64,000 nucleotides of DNA from UBA7332 sp051657165. GTDB taxonomy: Bacteria > Bacteroidota > Bacteroidia > Bacteroidales > UBA7332. The notes under the pieces are model-generated. The model did no database searches and was not told where the DNA came from. It saw only the letters and a list, made by a program, of their open reading frames with translations. Shown in pieces: positions 49,883-58,748 of this stretch (within the stretch, counting starts at the first letter, position 1; each line of letters begins with the position of its first letter). The translations under genes and the position numbers were made by a program. The stretch covers positions 28,354-92,353 of the forward strand of contig JBOFKD010000315.1 of the NCBI GenBank assembly GCA_051657165.1, in the 5' to 3' direction.

Positions 49883-50911
49883 TTAGTTAACTTCTTTCAA
49901 CATGTAAATGATAGTTGGGAAGTGGTCGCTGTATCCGTTTAACCATACGCCTCCGGCATGTGTACGTTTCGGATAACCTTTATACTGACCTTCCTGATTT
50001 TTAAGGAAATCGCGGTTGAAAACTTCAGCCTGCCAGTATTTTAGGTTTGATCTGTCTTTGCCTAAAAGGTTGTAGGATACGATGATCTGATCAAAAAGAT
50101 TCCATTGTCCTTTGTAAGCCAGAGTACCGATTCCTTTATCAAGGATGCTCCAGAATGGGTTGTATAATCCACCCGGTTTAACTTCCGATTGTTTCTTTTT
50201 AGCGTCAAGCACATCTTTTACACTATAGTTATACGGATCATCATTTAAGTCACCCATAATAACGATTTTGCTTTCAGGAGCTACCTGATGGATGGAGTCA
50301 ACGATGCTTTTTGTAAGTTCGGCAGCTAAAGCACGTTTCGGACGGGAGCGTTCCTCTCCTCCGTATCGTGAAGGCCAGTGACAAACAATGATATGGAAAA
50401 GATCTCCGGCAATACGCCCGCGCACCACTAATTGATCACGAGTCGTAAAATTAGGATCGTTTTTGTCAACAAACGCACGTGCTACAGAGCCTTCGTAAGC
50501 AAACAGCTTAGGATTGTAAAGCAAAGCTACGTCTACACCGCGTTTATCAGGCCCGTCATAATGCACGATCTGCATATCTCTCTTCGCTAAATTACCTGTT
50601 TTTACAAGATCTTCAAGTACTGTACGGTTTTCAACTTCGGCAAGACCAATAACAGCCGGTCCTATCGGACATTTCTCTACAGCCAGCTGGCTAAGAGCGT
50701 ACGACATATTTTTTAGTTTACTCTGATACTTCATTGTATTCCATTTAGTAGGACCTTCCGGAGTATATTCTTTATCATTCGGTCCGGGAATTGTATCAAA
50801 AATGTTTTCTAAGTTGTAGAAAGCAATACTGTAAACAGCAAGTTTCTTGTCCTGAGCAAAAAGTACGACGTTAAGGCAAAGCAAAAGTGTACAAACTAAG
50901 ATTTTTTTCAT
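49883..50911 (-). CDS. Secreted endonuclease/exonuclease/phosphatase-family protein
   Basis: 342 residues from ATG 50911, which starts a signal peptide (cleavage near VLFAQ, residue 19). EEP-fold motifs are FYNLENIFDTI (metal Asn/Glu), IGLAEVENRTVLEDL (metal Glu), IVCHWPSRYGGEERSRPKRALAAEL, IVIMGDLNDDPYN (GDxN), and YSDHFPTIIYM (catalytic SDH). Such secreted proteins usually cut DNA or RNA. It is divergent from a TonB receptor gene whose operon contains putative nucleic-acid-binding lipoproteins and an endonuclease I, which supports action on extracellular nucleic acid. Confidence 0.9.
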   Translation of the reverse strand: MKKILVCTLLLCLNVVLFAQDKKLAVYSIAFYNLENIFDTIPGPNDKEYTPEGPTKWNTMKYQSKLKNMSYALSQLAVEKCPIGPAVIGLAEVENRTVLEDLVKTGNLAKRDMQIVHYDGPDKRGVDVALLYNPKLFAYEGSVARAFVDKNDPNFTTRDQLVVRGRIAGDLFHIIVCHWPSRYGGEERSRPKRALAAELTKSIVDSIHQVAPESKIVIMGDLNDDPYNYSVKDVLDAKKKQSEVKPGGLYNPFWSILDKGIGTLAYKGQWNLFDQIIVSYNLLGKDRSNLKYWQAEVFNRDFLKNQEGQYKGYPKRTHAGGVWLNGYSDHFPTIIYMLKEVN

Positions 50912-50950
50912 ATCAAGAAGTGTTGTATTGATTATTCTTTCAAAAGTCAG

Positions 50951-50958
50951 CAAATATA
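50951..50958 (-). promoter_or_regulatory. Predicted -7 box of the EEP nuclease gene
   Basis: TATATTTG on the minus strand; leader about 36 nt. The upstream in-frame start at 50962 would lie before this box. Confidence 0.5.
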
Positions 50959-51052
50959 TCAAAAAATAGATAGCGAAAGCCTCTCTAATCGGTTTTTTGT
51001 GTTAAAATCTATACTATGTATTAAACATTAGGGTTCAGAAGCTTTTTTTTGT

Positions 51053-51060
51053 TATGTTTG
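51053..51060 (+). promoter_or_regulatory. Predicted -7 box of the TonB-receptor operon
   Basis: TATGTTTG fits TAnnTTTG; leader about 50 nt before the ATG at 51114. Confidence 0.55.
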
Positions 51061-51113
51061 CAAACTATTTGCATCAAAAAAAAGAAACTTAAAACCAATA
51101 AAAACGATTCATT

Positions 51114-53813
51114 ATGAAACTAAAATTATGGGTGTTGTTCTTCGCCCTATTTAGTGTTTCGGCGTATGCTCAAAATGCTACTTTAAGAGGAAAAGTAGTT
51201 GATGTAGAAACCGGAAAGCCTATTCAGGGAGTTGCCGTACTCTTGAAAGAAAGCCAAAAATCAACGATGACCGGTTCAAACGGAAATTTCCGCTTTGAAC
51301 ATTTATCTTCAGGATTGGAGATTGTGGAAGTAAGTTCTCCGGATATCTTTCCGGTTCAGAAGAATGTAACTCTTCACAAAGGATCTAATGACATGGGGGA
51401 AATTAAAGTGCGTTATCAGTCAAATCTTGGTGTTGATGAAAGTGCAGTTTTTGTTTTCTCGGAAAATCAGATTGATGAGGATGAAAATCAGTCTAACTCT
51501 ACAGCTAATCTGATGGGCGCTTCGGATGATATTTATCTGCGTACGTCAAGTTTCAGCTATAGCCCGATGCGTTTCAATGTACGCGGATATAGCCCGGAAT
51601 ACTCATCTACTTATATTAATGGTGTGTCTTTCAATGACGGAGAAAGAGGACGCTTTAATTATTCAATGCTTGGAGGTATGAATCCATTGTTCAAACAGAA
51701 AGATGTTGTGAACTATTCGGATGCATCATCTTATGGTTTTGGAGCTGTAGGTGGTTCTACTAATATCCTTACTAATGCATCTCAATATGCACCGGGGGGG
51801 ACTGTTAGCTTAGGTGCTACAAACCGTTCGTATGTTCTTCGCGGATTGGCTACTTACTCAACTGGTCTGATGCAAAACGGTTGGGCGTTTACGGGTGGTC
51901 TGATCTATCGCTGGTCTAAAGAAGGTGCATGGGATGGAACATTCTATAATTCATGGGGATACTATTTTGGTGCAGAAAAAGTATTCAATGATCGTCACAG
52001 TTTATCATTAACCACATTTGGAGCTCCTACAGAACGCGGACAGCAGGGAGCAGTTACGCAAGAAGTTTATGATCTTGCAGGAAGTATTTATTATAACCCT
52101 TACTGGGGATACCAAAATGGTAAAAAACGCAACTCACGCGTAGTAAATTCGTATGACCCAACAGTTATTGTTAACCATATCTGGAAAGTTGACAATGTAA
52201 CGAACCTGAAAACAGGTGTCGGTTTTCACTATAACAACTATAGCTCTACAGCTTTAGGTTTCTACAACGCTCCGGACCCTCGTCCGGACTATTACCGCAA
52301 TCTTCCAAGTTATCAGACTACAAAGGAGAAACAGGATGAGGTTGCTGAATTGTGGAGAAATAATAAAGATATCAGCCAGATTGACTGGGATGCATTGTAT
52401 CAGGCTAACTACCGTAACAATGTGAATAACCCGAACGGGATTGCTAAATATATGGTTGAGCAACGTCATAACAACCTGATGGAAGTTTCCTTCAATTCGA
52501 CTTTCAACTCATTACTTACTAAAAAGCTGAAATTTACAGCCGGAGTTGAGGCTCAGTATTCGAAAGGAATGCACTATAAAACAATGAATGACCTTCTTGG
52601 TGGTAACCAGTGGATTGATATTGACCAGTTCGCAGAAAGAGATTTCCCGGATAATCCGAATATCATTCAGAATGATATGAGAAATCCGAATCGTGTGATC
52701 AAAGAAGGTGATAAGTTCGGATATAACTACGATATCAACGTAACCCGTCTTTCTGCATTTGCTCAGAACGAGTGGAATCTTCGTAAATTCGATATTTACT
52801 ATGCAGCACGTTTGTCATATACATCATTTTATCGTTTCGGTCATATGATGAATGGTCGTGCACCGATGAATTCGTACGGGAAAAGCAAAACTTACTGGTT
52901 TGTTGATCCGTCATTCAAAGCAGGTATTACTTACAAACTTGACGGTCGTAACTGGTTTACTGCGAATGTGCTTGCTGAAACAAGAGCACCGTGGGCTAAC
53001 AATGCATATGTTTCACCGAGAATTAAATCAACTTTGGTTCCGAATCTGAAACAAGAGAAAGTATTGAACTATGATTTAAGTTATAACTTCTCTTTCCCTG
53101 TTGTTAAAGGTCGTGTAAGTGCATTCCGTACTCACGTGCTGGGATCAACTGAAATCAACGGATATTACCACGAAGATTATCAGACATTCATTAATCATAT
53201 GATGACTGATCTTGACAGATTGTATCAGGGAGTTGAGTTTGGTGCAACTTTCAAATTGAATACAAATTTCTCTGTTACGCTAGCGGGTACTTATGCTGAT
53301 TATAAGTATACAAACAATGCAACGGGTATTATGAGTCCTGAGAACGGATCATTCACTGATGTAGTTGAAACTGTTATGACAAAAGACTTGCATCTTTCGA
53401 CTGGTCCTCAGACTGTAGGTAGTATTAAAGTGGATTACTTCCACCCTAAAATGTGGTTTGCAGATGTAACATTGAGTTACTTCGGACGTAACTATCTGGA
53501 CTTTGCGCCAAGTGCATACGTGAAATCATTGTATGATATCTACACTCCGGAACAAAAAGCTATTTTAGGTTCACAACAAAAACTGAAGGATGGTTTGATG
53601 CTGGATGCTTCTGTTGGTAAATTGATTTATCTTCCTCACAGACGTTCATTGAGCATTAACTTGAGCTTGAGCAACATTACTAATAATACAAAAATGATTA
53701 CCGGTGGTTATCAGCAGGGACGTGTGGATTTAGCTAATCCAACAAAATTCCCTTCTAAGTACTATTATGCTCAAGGCTTTAACTTCTTCTTAAATATGGG
53801 ATATAAATTTTAA
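51114..53813 (+). CDS. TonB-dependent outer-membrane receptor
   Basis: 899 residues: signal peptide (cleavage near SAYAQ, residue 20), a carboxypeptidase-regulatory-like domain (ATLRGKVVDVETGKPIQGVAVLL, residues 22-95), a plug (about 130-230) and a long beta-barrel ending in an aromatic residue (GYKF). No SusD gene is next to it, so it is not a classic starch-type pair. Two lipoproteins with OB-fold-like domains and a secreted endonuclease follow in the same direction, suggesting that it imports products of nucleic-acid digestion. The barrel sequence does not itself reveal a substrate. Confidence 0.9.
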   Translation: MKLKLWVLFFALFSVSAYAQNATLRGKVVDVETGKPIQGVAVLLKESQKSTMTGSNGNFRFEHLSSGLEIVEVSSPDIFPVQKNVTLHKGSNDMGEIKVRYQSNLGVDESAVFVFSENQIDEDENQSNSTANLMGASDDIYLRTSSFSYSPMRFNVRGYSPEYSSTYINGVSFNDGERGRFNYSMLGGMNPLFKQKDVVNYSDASSYGFGAVGGSTNILTNASQYAPGGTVSLGATNRSYVLRGLATYSTGLMQNGWAFTGGLIYRWSKEGAWDGTFYNSWGYYFGAEKVFNDRHSLSLTTFGAPTERGQQGAVTQEVYDLAGSIYYNPYWGYQNGKKRNSRVVNSYDPTVIVNHIWKVDNVTNLKTGVGFHYNNYSSTALGFYNAPDPRPDYYRNLPSYQTTKEKQDEVAELWRNNKDISQIDWDALYQANYRNNVNNPNGIAKYMVEQRHNNLMEVSFNSTFNSLLTKKLKFTAGVEAQYSKGMHYKTMNDLLGGNQWIDIDQFAERDFPDNPNIIQNDMRNPNRVIKEGDKFGYNYDINVTRLSAFAQNEWNLRKFDIYYAARLSYTSFYRFGHMMNGRAPMNSYGKSKTYWFVDPSFKAGITYKLDGRNWFTANVLAETRAPWANNAYVSPRIKSTLVPNLKQEKVLNYDLSYNFSFPVVKGRVSAFRTHVLGSTEINGYYHEDYQTFINHMMTDLDRLYQGVEFGATFKLNTNFSVTLAGTYADYKYTNNATGIMSPENGSFTDVVETVMTKDLHLSTGPQTVGSIKVDYFHPKMWFADVTLSYFGRNYLDFAPSAYVKSLYDIYTPEQKAILGSQQKLKDGLMLDASVGKLIYLPHRRSLSINLSLSNITNNTKMITGGYQQGRVDLANPTKFPSKYYYAQGFNFFLNMGYKF

Positions 53814-53844
53814 TTTATAGAACTCCTTAATATTATTAACTACA

Positions 53845-55743
53845 ATGAAACAAGTTAGAAATATATTTAGTGCTATCTTGGCTACAGTCTTAGGAGTTAC
53901 CAGCTGTACGCCTGATTTCGATGCACCGAAACCGAATGATAGTGTATTGCCAACTGCAAATTATACAATTTCGCAGATAAAGGATATCTTTATTGGTAAT
54001 GAAAGTGGGCTAATTTCTAATAATCCCGATATTGATAATGGAAGATATAAAGATTTGTATACGGTTTATAACTTTGTAACTCCGGAACAAGTGACCATTA
54101 ATGGTGTCGTTATTTCTACGGATGAAGGAGGAAATACTTATAAAAAGCTCGTTATTCGTGATGTAAAAGATAGCTCATGTATTGATATATCAATAGATGT
54201 ATCTGGTATTTCTGCTGTATACCCTTACGGACAGCCGGTTCAGGTTACTTGTAATAAAATTCAGATTGGTTTATATGCTGGCCTACCTACTTTGGGTAGA
54301 GAGTATATTAATGAAGGTAAATCTGCCAGAGTAGAAGTGGGACGTATGTCATGGCCTCTGGCAAAGACTATCATTAAAGCATATGGTATGCCGGACAAAA
54401 GTTGGGCAAGACCATTCCTGAGAACTATCACTGATATTAAGAATGCGGGAAAAAAAGATTTTAGTCAGCTTGTAACCGTTAAGAAAGTAAGATTTGGCTA
54501 TTATGTAAAAAATGATGGTTCTGAAAGCGAATTTTCATCAGATAAGTATGTGATTATTGGTTCACCGGAAGCTAAAAAAGGAGTAACATTCTCTTTTGAG
54601 ACTTCTTCAGGAGCACCGGTTTCGCGCTTGATACAGGATGAGCAGGGAAATATCTTCCCTTTGACAACTTCGCAATATGCTAAATTTGCAAATGATACTT
54701 TACCTGAAGGTCTGTTTGATGTGACAGGTATTGTTGGTTGGTATCATGATAATGCAGGACGTCAGGGTAATTATCAGTTAAGTGTACAGCAACGAAAAGA
54801 TATCGTTAAATCCAGTTCTGATGAGGGCGGTGATGGTAATGGTGATGCAACAGGAGAAGGGACTCAGGCTAGTCCTTATAATGTGGCTAAAGCTATGATC
54901 GCGCAAAATGAAAATGCAAAATGGGTTAAAGGATATATTGTTGGATGTGTGAAAAACGGAACAACAGCATTTGATAATCCGGATCAGGCTATTTTTGATA
55001 ACTTTGATTCTAACACGAATGTCTTAATAGCTGATTCTCCGGAAGAAACAGATTATACAAAATGTTTGTCTGTTAAACTAAATGATCCAACTGCACCTGC
55101 AGGTATGCGTGAAGCGGTAGGCTTAATGGCTAATCCGGGAAATAAAGGTAAGGTACTTCTTATTGAAGGTAATCTTAAGACAATGTTTTCTAGCCTTAAG
55201 GGTCTGCGAGATATAACTGCTTATGAGTTGCAAGGGGCCACAGAACCTCCTGTTCCTCCTGTAGGTGATAATATATTTGAAGAATCTTTTGCTACAAGCC
55301 AGGGTACATTTACTACAAATAATGTTTTAGGAGCTCAGGTTTGGATCCATGAGATCTATGGTGGTAAAGGATATATGAAAATGTCGGGCTTTGCTGATGG
55401 AGCTTCTCATGCAAATGAAGACTGGTTGATCTCTCCTGCAATTGATCTGACAGGTGTTACTGCGGCAACAATCTCATTTGATCATACAATCAATAAAGGG
55501 GATGTAGCGAATATGAAAACAAATCATACATTGCAATTCTCTGCAGATAATGGAACAACATGGGAACAAGTAGCAATTACGACTTATCCGACAGGTACAA
55601 ACTGGACGTTTGTAAACTCAGGTGATATTGCTATTCCTGCAAAATTTCTTGGAAAGTCCGGAATTAAATTTGCCTTCAAATATTTGAGCTCAGATACAGA
55701 ATCTGCATCTTGGGAAATTAATAATGTTATTGTAAAAAAATAG
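53845..55743 (+). CDS. Lipoprotein with DUF5689, DUF6359 and choice-of-anchor-J-type domains
   Basis: 632 residues with a lipoprotein signal (lipobox VTSC, Cys21). Domain order by eye: DUF5689 at about 30-320; a glycine/Asp linker (EGGDGNGDATGEG); a DUF6359 module at about 333-463 (NAKWVKGYIVGCVKNGT, DSNTNVLIADSP, DYTKCLSVKLND, GLRDITAYEL); and a choice-of-anchor-J-like beta-sandwich at about 475-632. DUF5689 and DUF6359 are thought to be OB-fold-like. Probably works at the surface with the receptor encoded 31 bp upstream. Confidence 0.75.
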   Translation: MKQVRNIFSAILATVLGVTSCTPDFDAPKPNDSVLPTANYTISQIKDIFIGNESGLISNNPDIDNGRYKDLYTVYNFVTPEQVTINGVVISTDEGGNTYKKLVIRDVKDSSCIDISIDVSGISAVYPYGQPVQVTCNKIQIGLYAGLPTLGREYINEGKSARVEVGRMSWPLAKTIIKAYGMPDKSWARPFLRTITDIKNAGKKDFSQLVTVKKVRFGYYVKNDGSESEFSSDKYVIIGSPEAKKGVTFSFETSSGAPVSRLIQDEQGNIFPLTTSQYAKFANDTLPEGLFDVTGIVGWYHDNAGRQGNYQLSVQQRKDIVKSSSDEGGDGNGDATGEGTQASPYNVAKAMIAQNENAKWVKGYIVGCVKNGTTAFDNPDQAIFDNFDSNTNVLIADSPEETDYTKCLSVKLNDPTAPAGMREAVGLMANPGNKGKVLLIEGNLKTMFSSLKGLRDITAYELQGATEPPVPPVGDNIFEESFATSQGTFTTNNVLGAQVWIHEIYGGKGYMKMSGFADGASHANEDWLISPAIDLTGVTAATISFDHTINKGDVANMKTNHTLQFSADNGTTWEQVAITTYPTGTNWTFVNSGDIAIPAKFLGKSGIKFAFKYLSSDTESASWEINNVIVKK

Positions 55744-55803
55744 TAATCCTTGTTTATCTCAGGGATTACCCTGAGATAAACATAAAACTATAAAATCATA
55801 AAA

Positions 55804-57528
55804 ATGAACAAATTAAAAAATCTTACATGGTTCGTTCTGATGACTTTGTTGTCTTTCACAGCATGTAACAATCTGGATGATTACGATTTTGGGTCAACAG
55901 AAGGAGATGTTACTACAGAGAAAGGGGTTACAGAACTTATTGAGACTTTTGATTCGGTTGAAGATAAGAAAGATTTATCCCTTGAAGGATGGACTTTAGC
56001 TAATCCGAGAGGTGATCGTAACTGGCAGGGAGCTATCTTCCAGACTGATCAGAATAAATATATTCAGGCATCAGCTCACAACGGGAAAGATTCTGATTAT
56101 GAGTATTGGGTTATTTCGCCGGCATTGAACGTGAAGGATGCTACTAAAAAGTCAGTATCTTTTGATGTGCAATACGATTATTGGAACGAAACGTCTTTGC
56201 TTGAAGTATATGTAATGAAAAATAATACTTTAAGTGCTGAAAGAACTCTTCTTTCTCCGAAATTGCCTACACAGGAAGACCCTAACAGAGTATTTATGTC
56301 TACCGGTGATATTGATTTGTCGGATAAAGGTGATGTTGTATTCATTGGTATTCGTTATATCGCTAAAGGTGGTGCTAGTAATTCAACTACATACCGTGTT
56401 GATAACTTTGTTTTTGGAACTGATTTTGATAAACCAGAACCTCCTGTAGTAGAAGGTGGAACAAAAGAAGATCCGTTTACTGTAGCAGAAGCTTTTACTG
56501 CACAAGGACAAAATGCAAAATGGGTTAAAGGGTATATTGTAGGTTGTGTGAAAAACGGAACTGGTTCTTTTGACACTCCTGATCAGGCTTTGTTTGAAAA
56601 CTTTGATTCAAATACAAATGTCTTTATTGCTGACTCACCAGAAGAAACAGATTATACAAAATGTTTATCTGTAAAACTAAATGATAAGACAGCACCAGAA
56701 GGAATGCGCGACGCTGTAGGTTTGATGACAAATCCGGGTAATAAAGGTAAGATTCTTCTGATTGAAGGGAATCTCAAAGCGATGTTTACTAACTTGAAAG
56801 GTCTTCGCGATATTACAGCCTATGAGCTTGAAGGTGGTGCGGTGCCTACGGAAACAATTGTAACTTTTACGTCTTCAGCGGTAACTTCAGTAATGACTGA
56901 AGCGGCATATACTTACGATGTAAAAACAAATGTTGTAAATGGAAAAGGTAATACGGTTATCACAGCCTCCGGACTTCCTGCATGGGCATCATTGAAAGAT
57001 AATAATGATGGAACAGCTACTATTTCAGGAACAGCTCCTGCTGCAGAAGAAGTTTCAAATATTGTTATTACAGCTACTAATAATAATGTTGTTGCAGAGC
57101 AAGCATATACTTTGGCCGTAGTAAAAGAAGCTGAACCAGGTGGTGATAAGGGAACAAAAGATAATCCTTATAACGTTGCAGAAGCATTAGCTGCACAAGG
57201 GCAGAATGCAAAATGGGTGTCAGGATATCTTGTGGGATGTATTAAGAATGGAACTGCAACTTTTGATTCTCCAGATCAGGCTTTATTCGACAATTTTGAT
57301 TCAAGTACAAATGTATTTATAGCGGATTCTCCAACAGAAACAGATTATACAAAATGTTTGTCGGTGAAACTGAATGATAAGACTGCTCCTTCAGGAATGA
57401 GAAGTGCTGTGAACTTATTAGATAATCCTGCAAATAAAGGTAAGATTTTACTTATTGAGGGGAACTTGAAGGCAATGTTTACTAATCTAAAAGGTCTTCG
57501 TGATATTACAGGTTACGAATTGAAATAA
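55804..57528 (+). CDS. Lipoprotein with two DUF6359 modules and an Ig-like domain
   Basis: 574 residues with a lipoprotein signal (lipobox FTAC, Cys21). After a choice-of-anchor-J-like domain (about 45-210) come DUF6359 module 1 (about 217-346, nt 56452-56838), an Ig-like domain (about 350-445, with GLPAWASLKDNNDGTATISGT) and DUF6359 module 2 (about 447-574, nt 57139-57525). The modules are nearly identical to each other and to the one in the preceding gene (KWVxGYxVGCxKNGT, ETDYTKCLSVKLND, KGLRDIT), showing recent duplication or gene conversion. Likely partner of the preceding lipoprotein. Confidence 0.75.
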   Translation: MNKLKNLTWFVLMTLLSFTACNNLDDYDFGSTEGDVTTEKGVTELIETFDSVEDKKDLSLEGWTLANPRGDRNWQGAIFQTDQNKYIQASAHNGKDSDYEYWVISPALNVKDATKKSVSFDVQYDYWNETSLLEVYVMKNNTLSAERTLLSPKLPTQEDPNRVFMSTGDIDLSDKGDVVFIGIRYIAKGGASNSTTYRVDNFVFGTDFDKPEPPVVEGGTKEDPFTVAEAFTAQGQNAKWVKGYIVGCVKNGTGSFDTPDQALFENFDSNTNVFIADSPEETDYTKCLSVKLNDKTAPEGMRDAVGLMTNPGNKGKILLIEGNLKAMFTNLKGLRDITAYELEGGAVPTETIVTFTSSAVTSVMTEAAYTYDVKTNVVNGKGNTVITASGLPAWASLKDNNDGTATISGTAPAAEEVSNIVITATNNNVVAEQAYTLAVVKEAEPGGDKGTKDNPYNVAEALAAQGQNAKWVSGYLVGCIKNGTATFDSPDQALFDNFDSSTNVFIADSPTETDYTKCLSVKLNDKTAPSGMRSAVNLLDNPANKGKILLIEGNLKAMFTNLKGLRDITGYELK

Positions 57529-57568
57529 GGTTATAACTAATCTCTAATTTTCCTAAGAATTAATTTTA

Positions 57569-57608
57569 AGGCGTTTAAACCTGTTTAACAGCGTTTAAAC
57601 GCCTGTTT
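57569..57608 (+). terminator. Terminator between the DUF6359 gene and endonuclease I
   Basis: A perfect 12-bp stem (AGGCGTTTAAAC, 57569-57580, with 57593-57604) and a short TTTT tail. Confidence 0.75.
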
Positions 57609-57621
57609 TCATTTTAATTAT

Positions 57622-57629
57622 TACCTTTG
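57622..57629 (+). promoter_or_regulatory. Predicted -7 box of the endonuclease I gene
   Basis: TACCTTTG fits TAnnTTTG and lies just after the terminator, 38 bp before the ATG at 57668. Confidence 0.55.
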
Positions 57630-57667
57630 ATAAAGAACTTAACTCAATAATCAACTAAACAGTGACT

Positions 57668-58558
57668 ATGATTAAAATAAAAAATCTTCTGTTAGGCTTA
57701 TTAATTTTATCATTTGCATTTACATCATGTAGTAAAGATGATACTACTGATGATTTTGATTATGGTAATCACTTGCCAACGAATTATCCGGCCGGCTATT
57801 ATAAAACGTCTGAAGGTAAAACAAATGCTGAATTAAAGACAGCTCTTTATAATGTTATTAAAGGACATCGTGTACGTACTTATTCGAATCTCTGGACTGA
57901 TTTTCGTTCAACGGATGCCAGACCAGACGGAAGAGTATGGGACTTGTATAATAACTCAACACGATATCAGTTTGGAATTGATCAGGATAAAGGAGGAGGT
58001 GATGCAAACTCATACAACAGAGAACACTCTTTTCCGAAAAGCTGGTTTCGCACAGGAGGAAATAATGACTATCAGAATACTCCTATGTATACAGACCTTT
58101 TTCATCTTTATCCGACAGATTCTTACGCGAATACAAAACGAAGCAATAATTATTTTTACGAAGTTCAAAAATCCTCTTGGTCTAATGGTTATTGTAAATT
58201 AGGTACAGCGGTTATTCCCGGGAACGGACAAGAAACTGTTTTTGAGCCGAATGATGAGATAAAAGGTGATTTGGCGCGTACTTATTTCTATTTTGCAACG
58301 CGTTACGAAAATGAAAATCTTAATGCATGGGCGGGTTCAAAAGCGATTACAAAATCTAAATACCCGTTTCTTTCGGGATGGCAGTCTGCTATTCTTCTAA
58401 AGTGGCATCGTCAGGATCCTGTAAGTGATAAAGAGGTTAAGCGTAATGAGGCTATATATAAAATTCAGGGAAATCGGAATCCTTTCATTGACTGTCCCGA
58501 TATGGCAGAATATATATGGGGTTCTAAAATGGGACAGCCTTATCACGAGACAAAATAA
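57668..58558 (+). CDS. Endonuclease I (EndA/NucM family) lipoprotein
   Basis: 296 residues from ATG 57668 (a GTG lies 6 bp upstream). A lipoprotein signal (FTSC, Cys near 22) precedes a catalytic domain with NREHSFPKSWF (the His-metal finger active site), FHLYPTDSYANTKRSNNYF and a C-terminal LLKWHRQDPVSDKEVKRNEAIYKIQGNRNPFID block, all typical of the Dns/EndA family. These are unspecific DNA/RNA endonucleases. As a surface- or periplasm-anchored enzyme it would cut extracellular nucleic acid for the neighbouring receptor. It has its own promoter and terminator. Confidence 0.92.
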   Translation: MIKIKNLLLGLLILSFAFTSCSKDDTTDDFDYGNHLPTNYPAGYYKTSEGKTNAELKTALYNVIKGHRVRTYSNLWTDFRSTDARPDGRVWDLYNNSTRYQFGIDQDKGGGDANSYNREHSFPKSWFRTGGNNDYQNTPMYTDLFHLYPTDSYANTKRSNNYFYEVQKSSWSNGYCKLGTAVIPGNGQETVFEPNDEIKGDLARTYFYFATRYENENLNAWAGSKAITKSKYPFLSGWQSAILLKWHRQDPVSDKEVKRNEAIYKIQGNRNPFIDCPDMAEYIWGSKMGQPYHETK

Positions 58559-58620
58559 TACGTATAGGATTTTTTTATTCTGATTATATATTTATATATC
58601 TGAATAAAAGTATATATTAG

Positions 58621-58656
58621 CGCAGGAAAGAGTTTTGCTTTTTCCTGCGTTTTTTA
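58621..58656 (+). terminator. Terminator of the endonuclease I gene
   Basis: CGCAGGAAA (58621-58629) pairs with TTTCCTGCG (58641-58649), followed by T-run. Confidence 0.9.
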
Positions 58657-58748
58657 TTAATCCCAGAGATAATATGTGGAGGTCATCGTGATTAATACCC
58701 GGCAAAAGGGCTGACCTCTATAAATGAAAATCACAAACAAACAGAACA

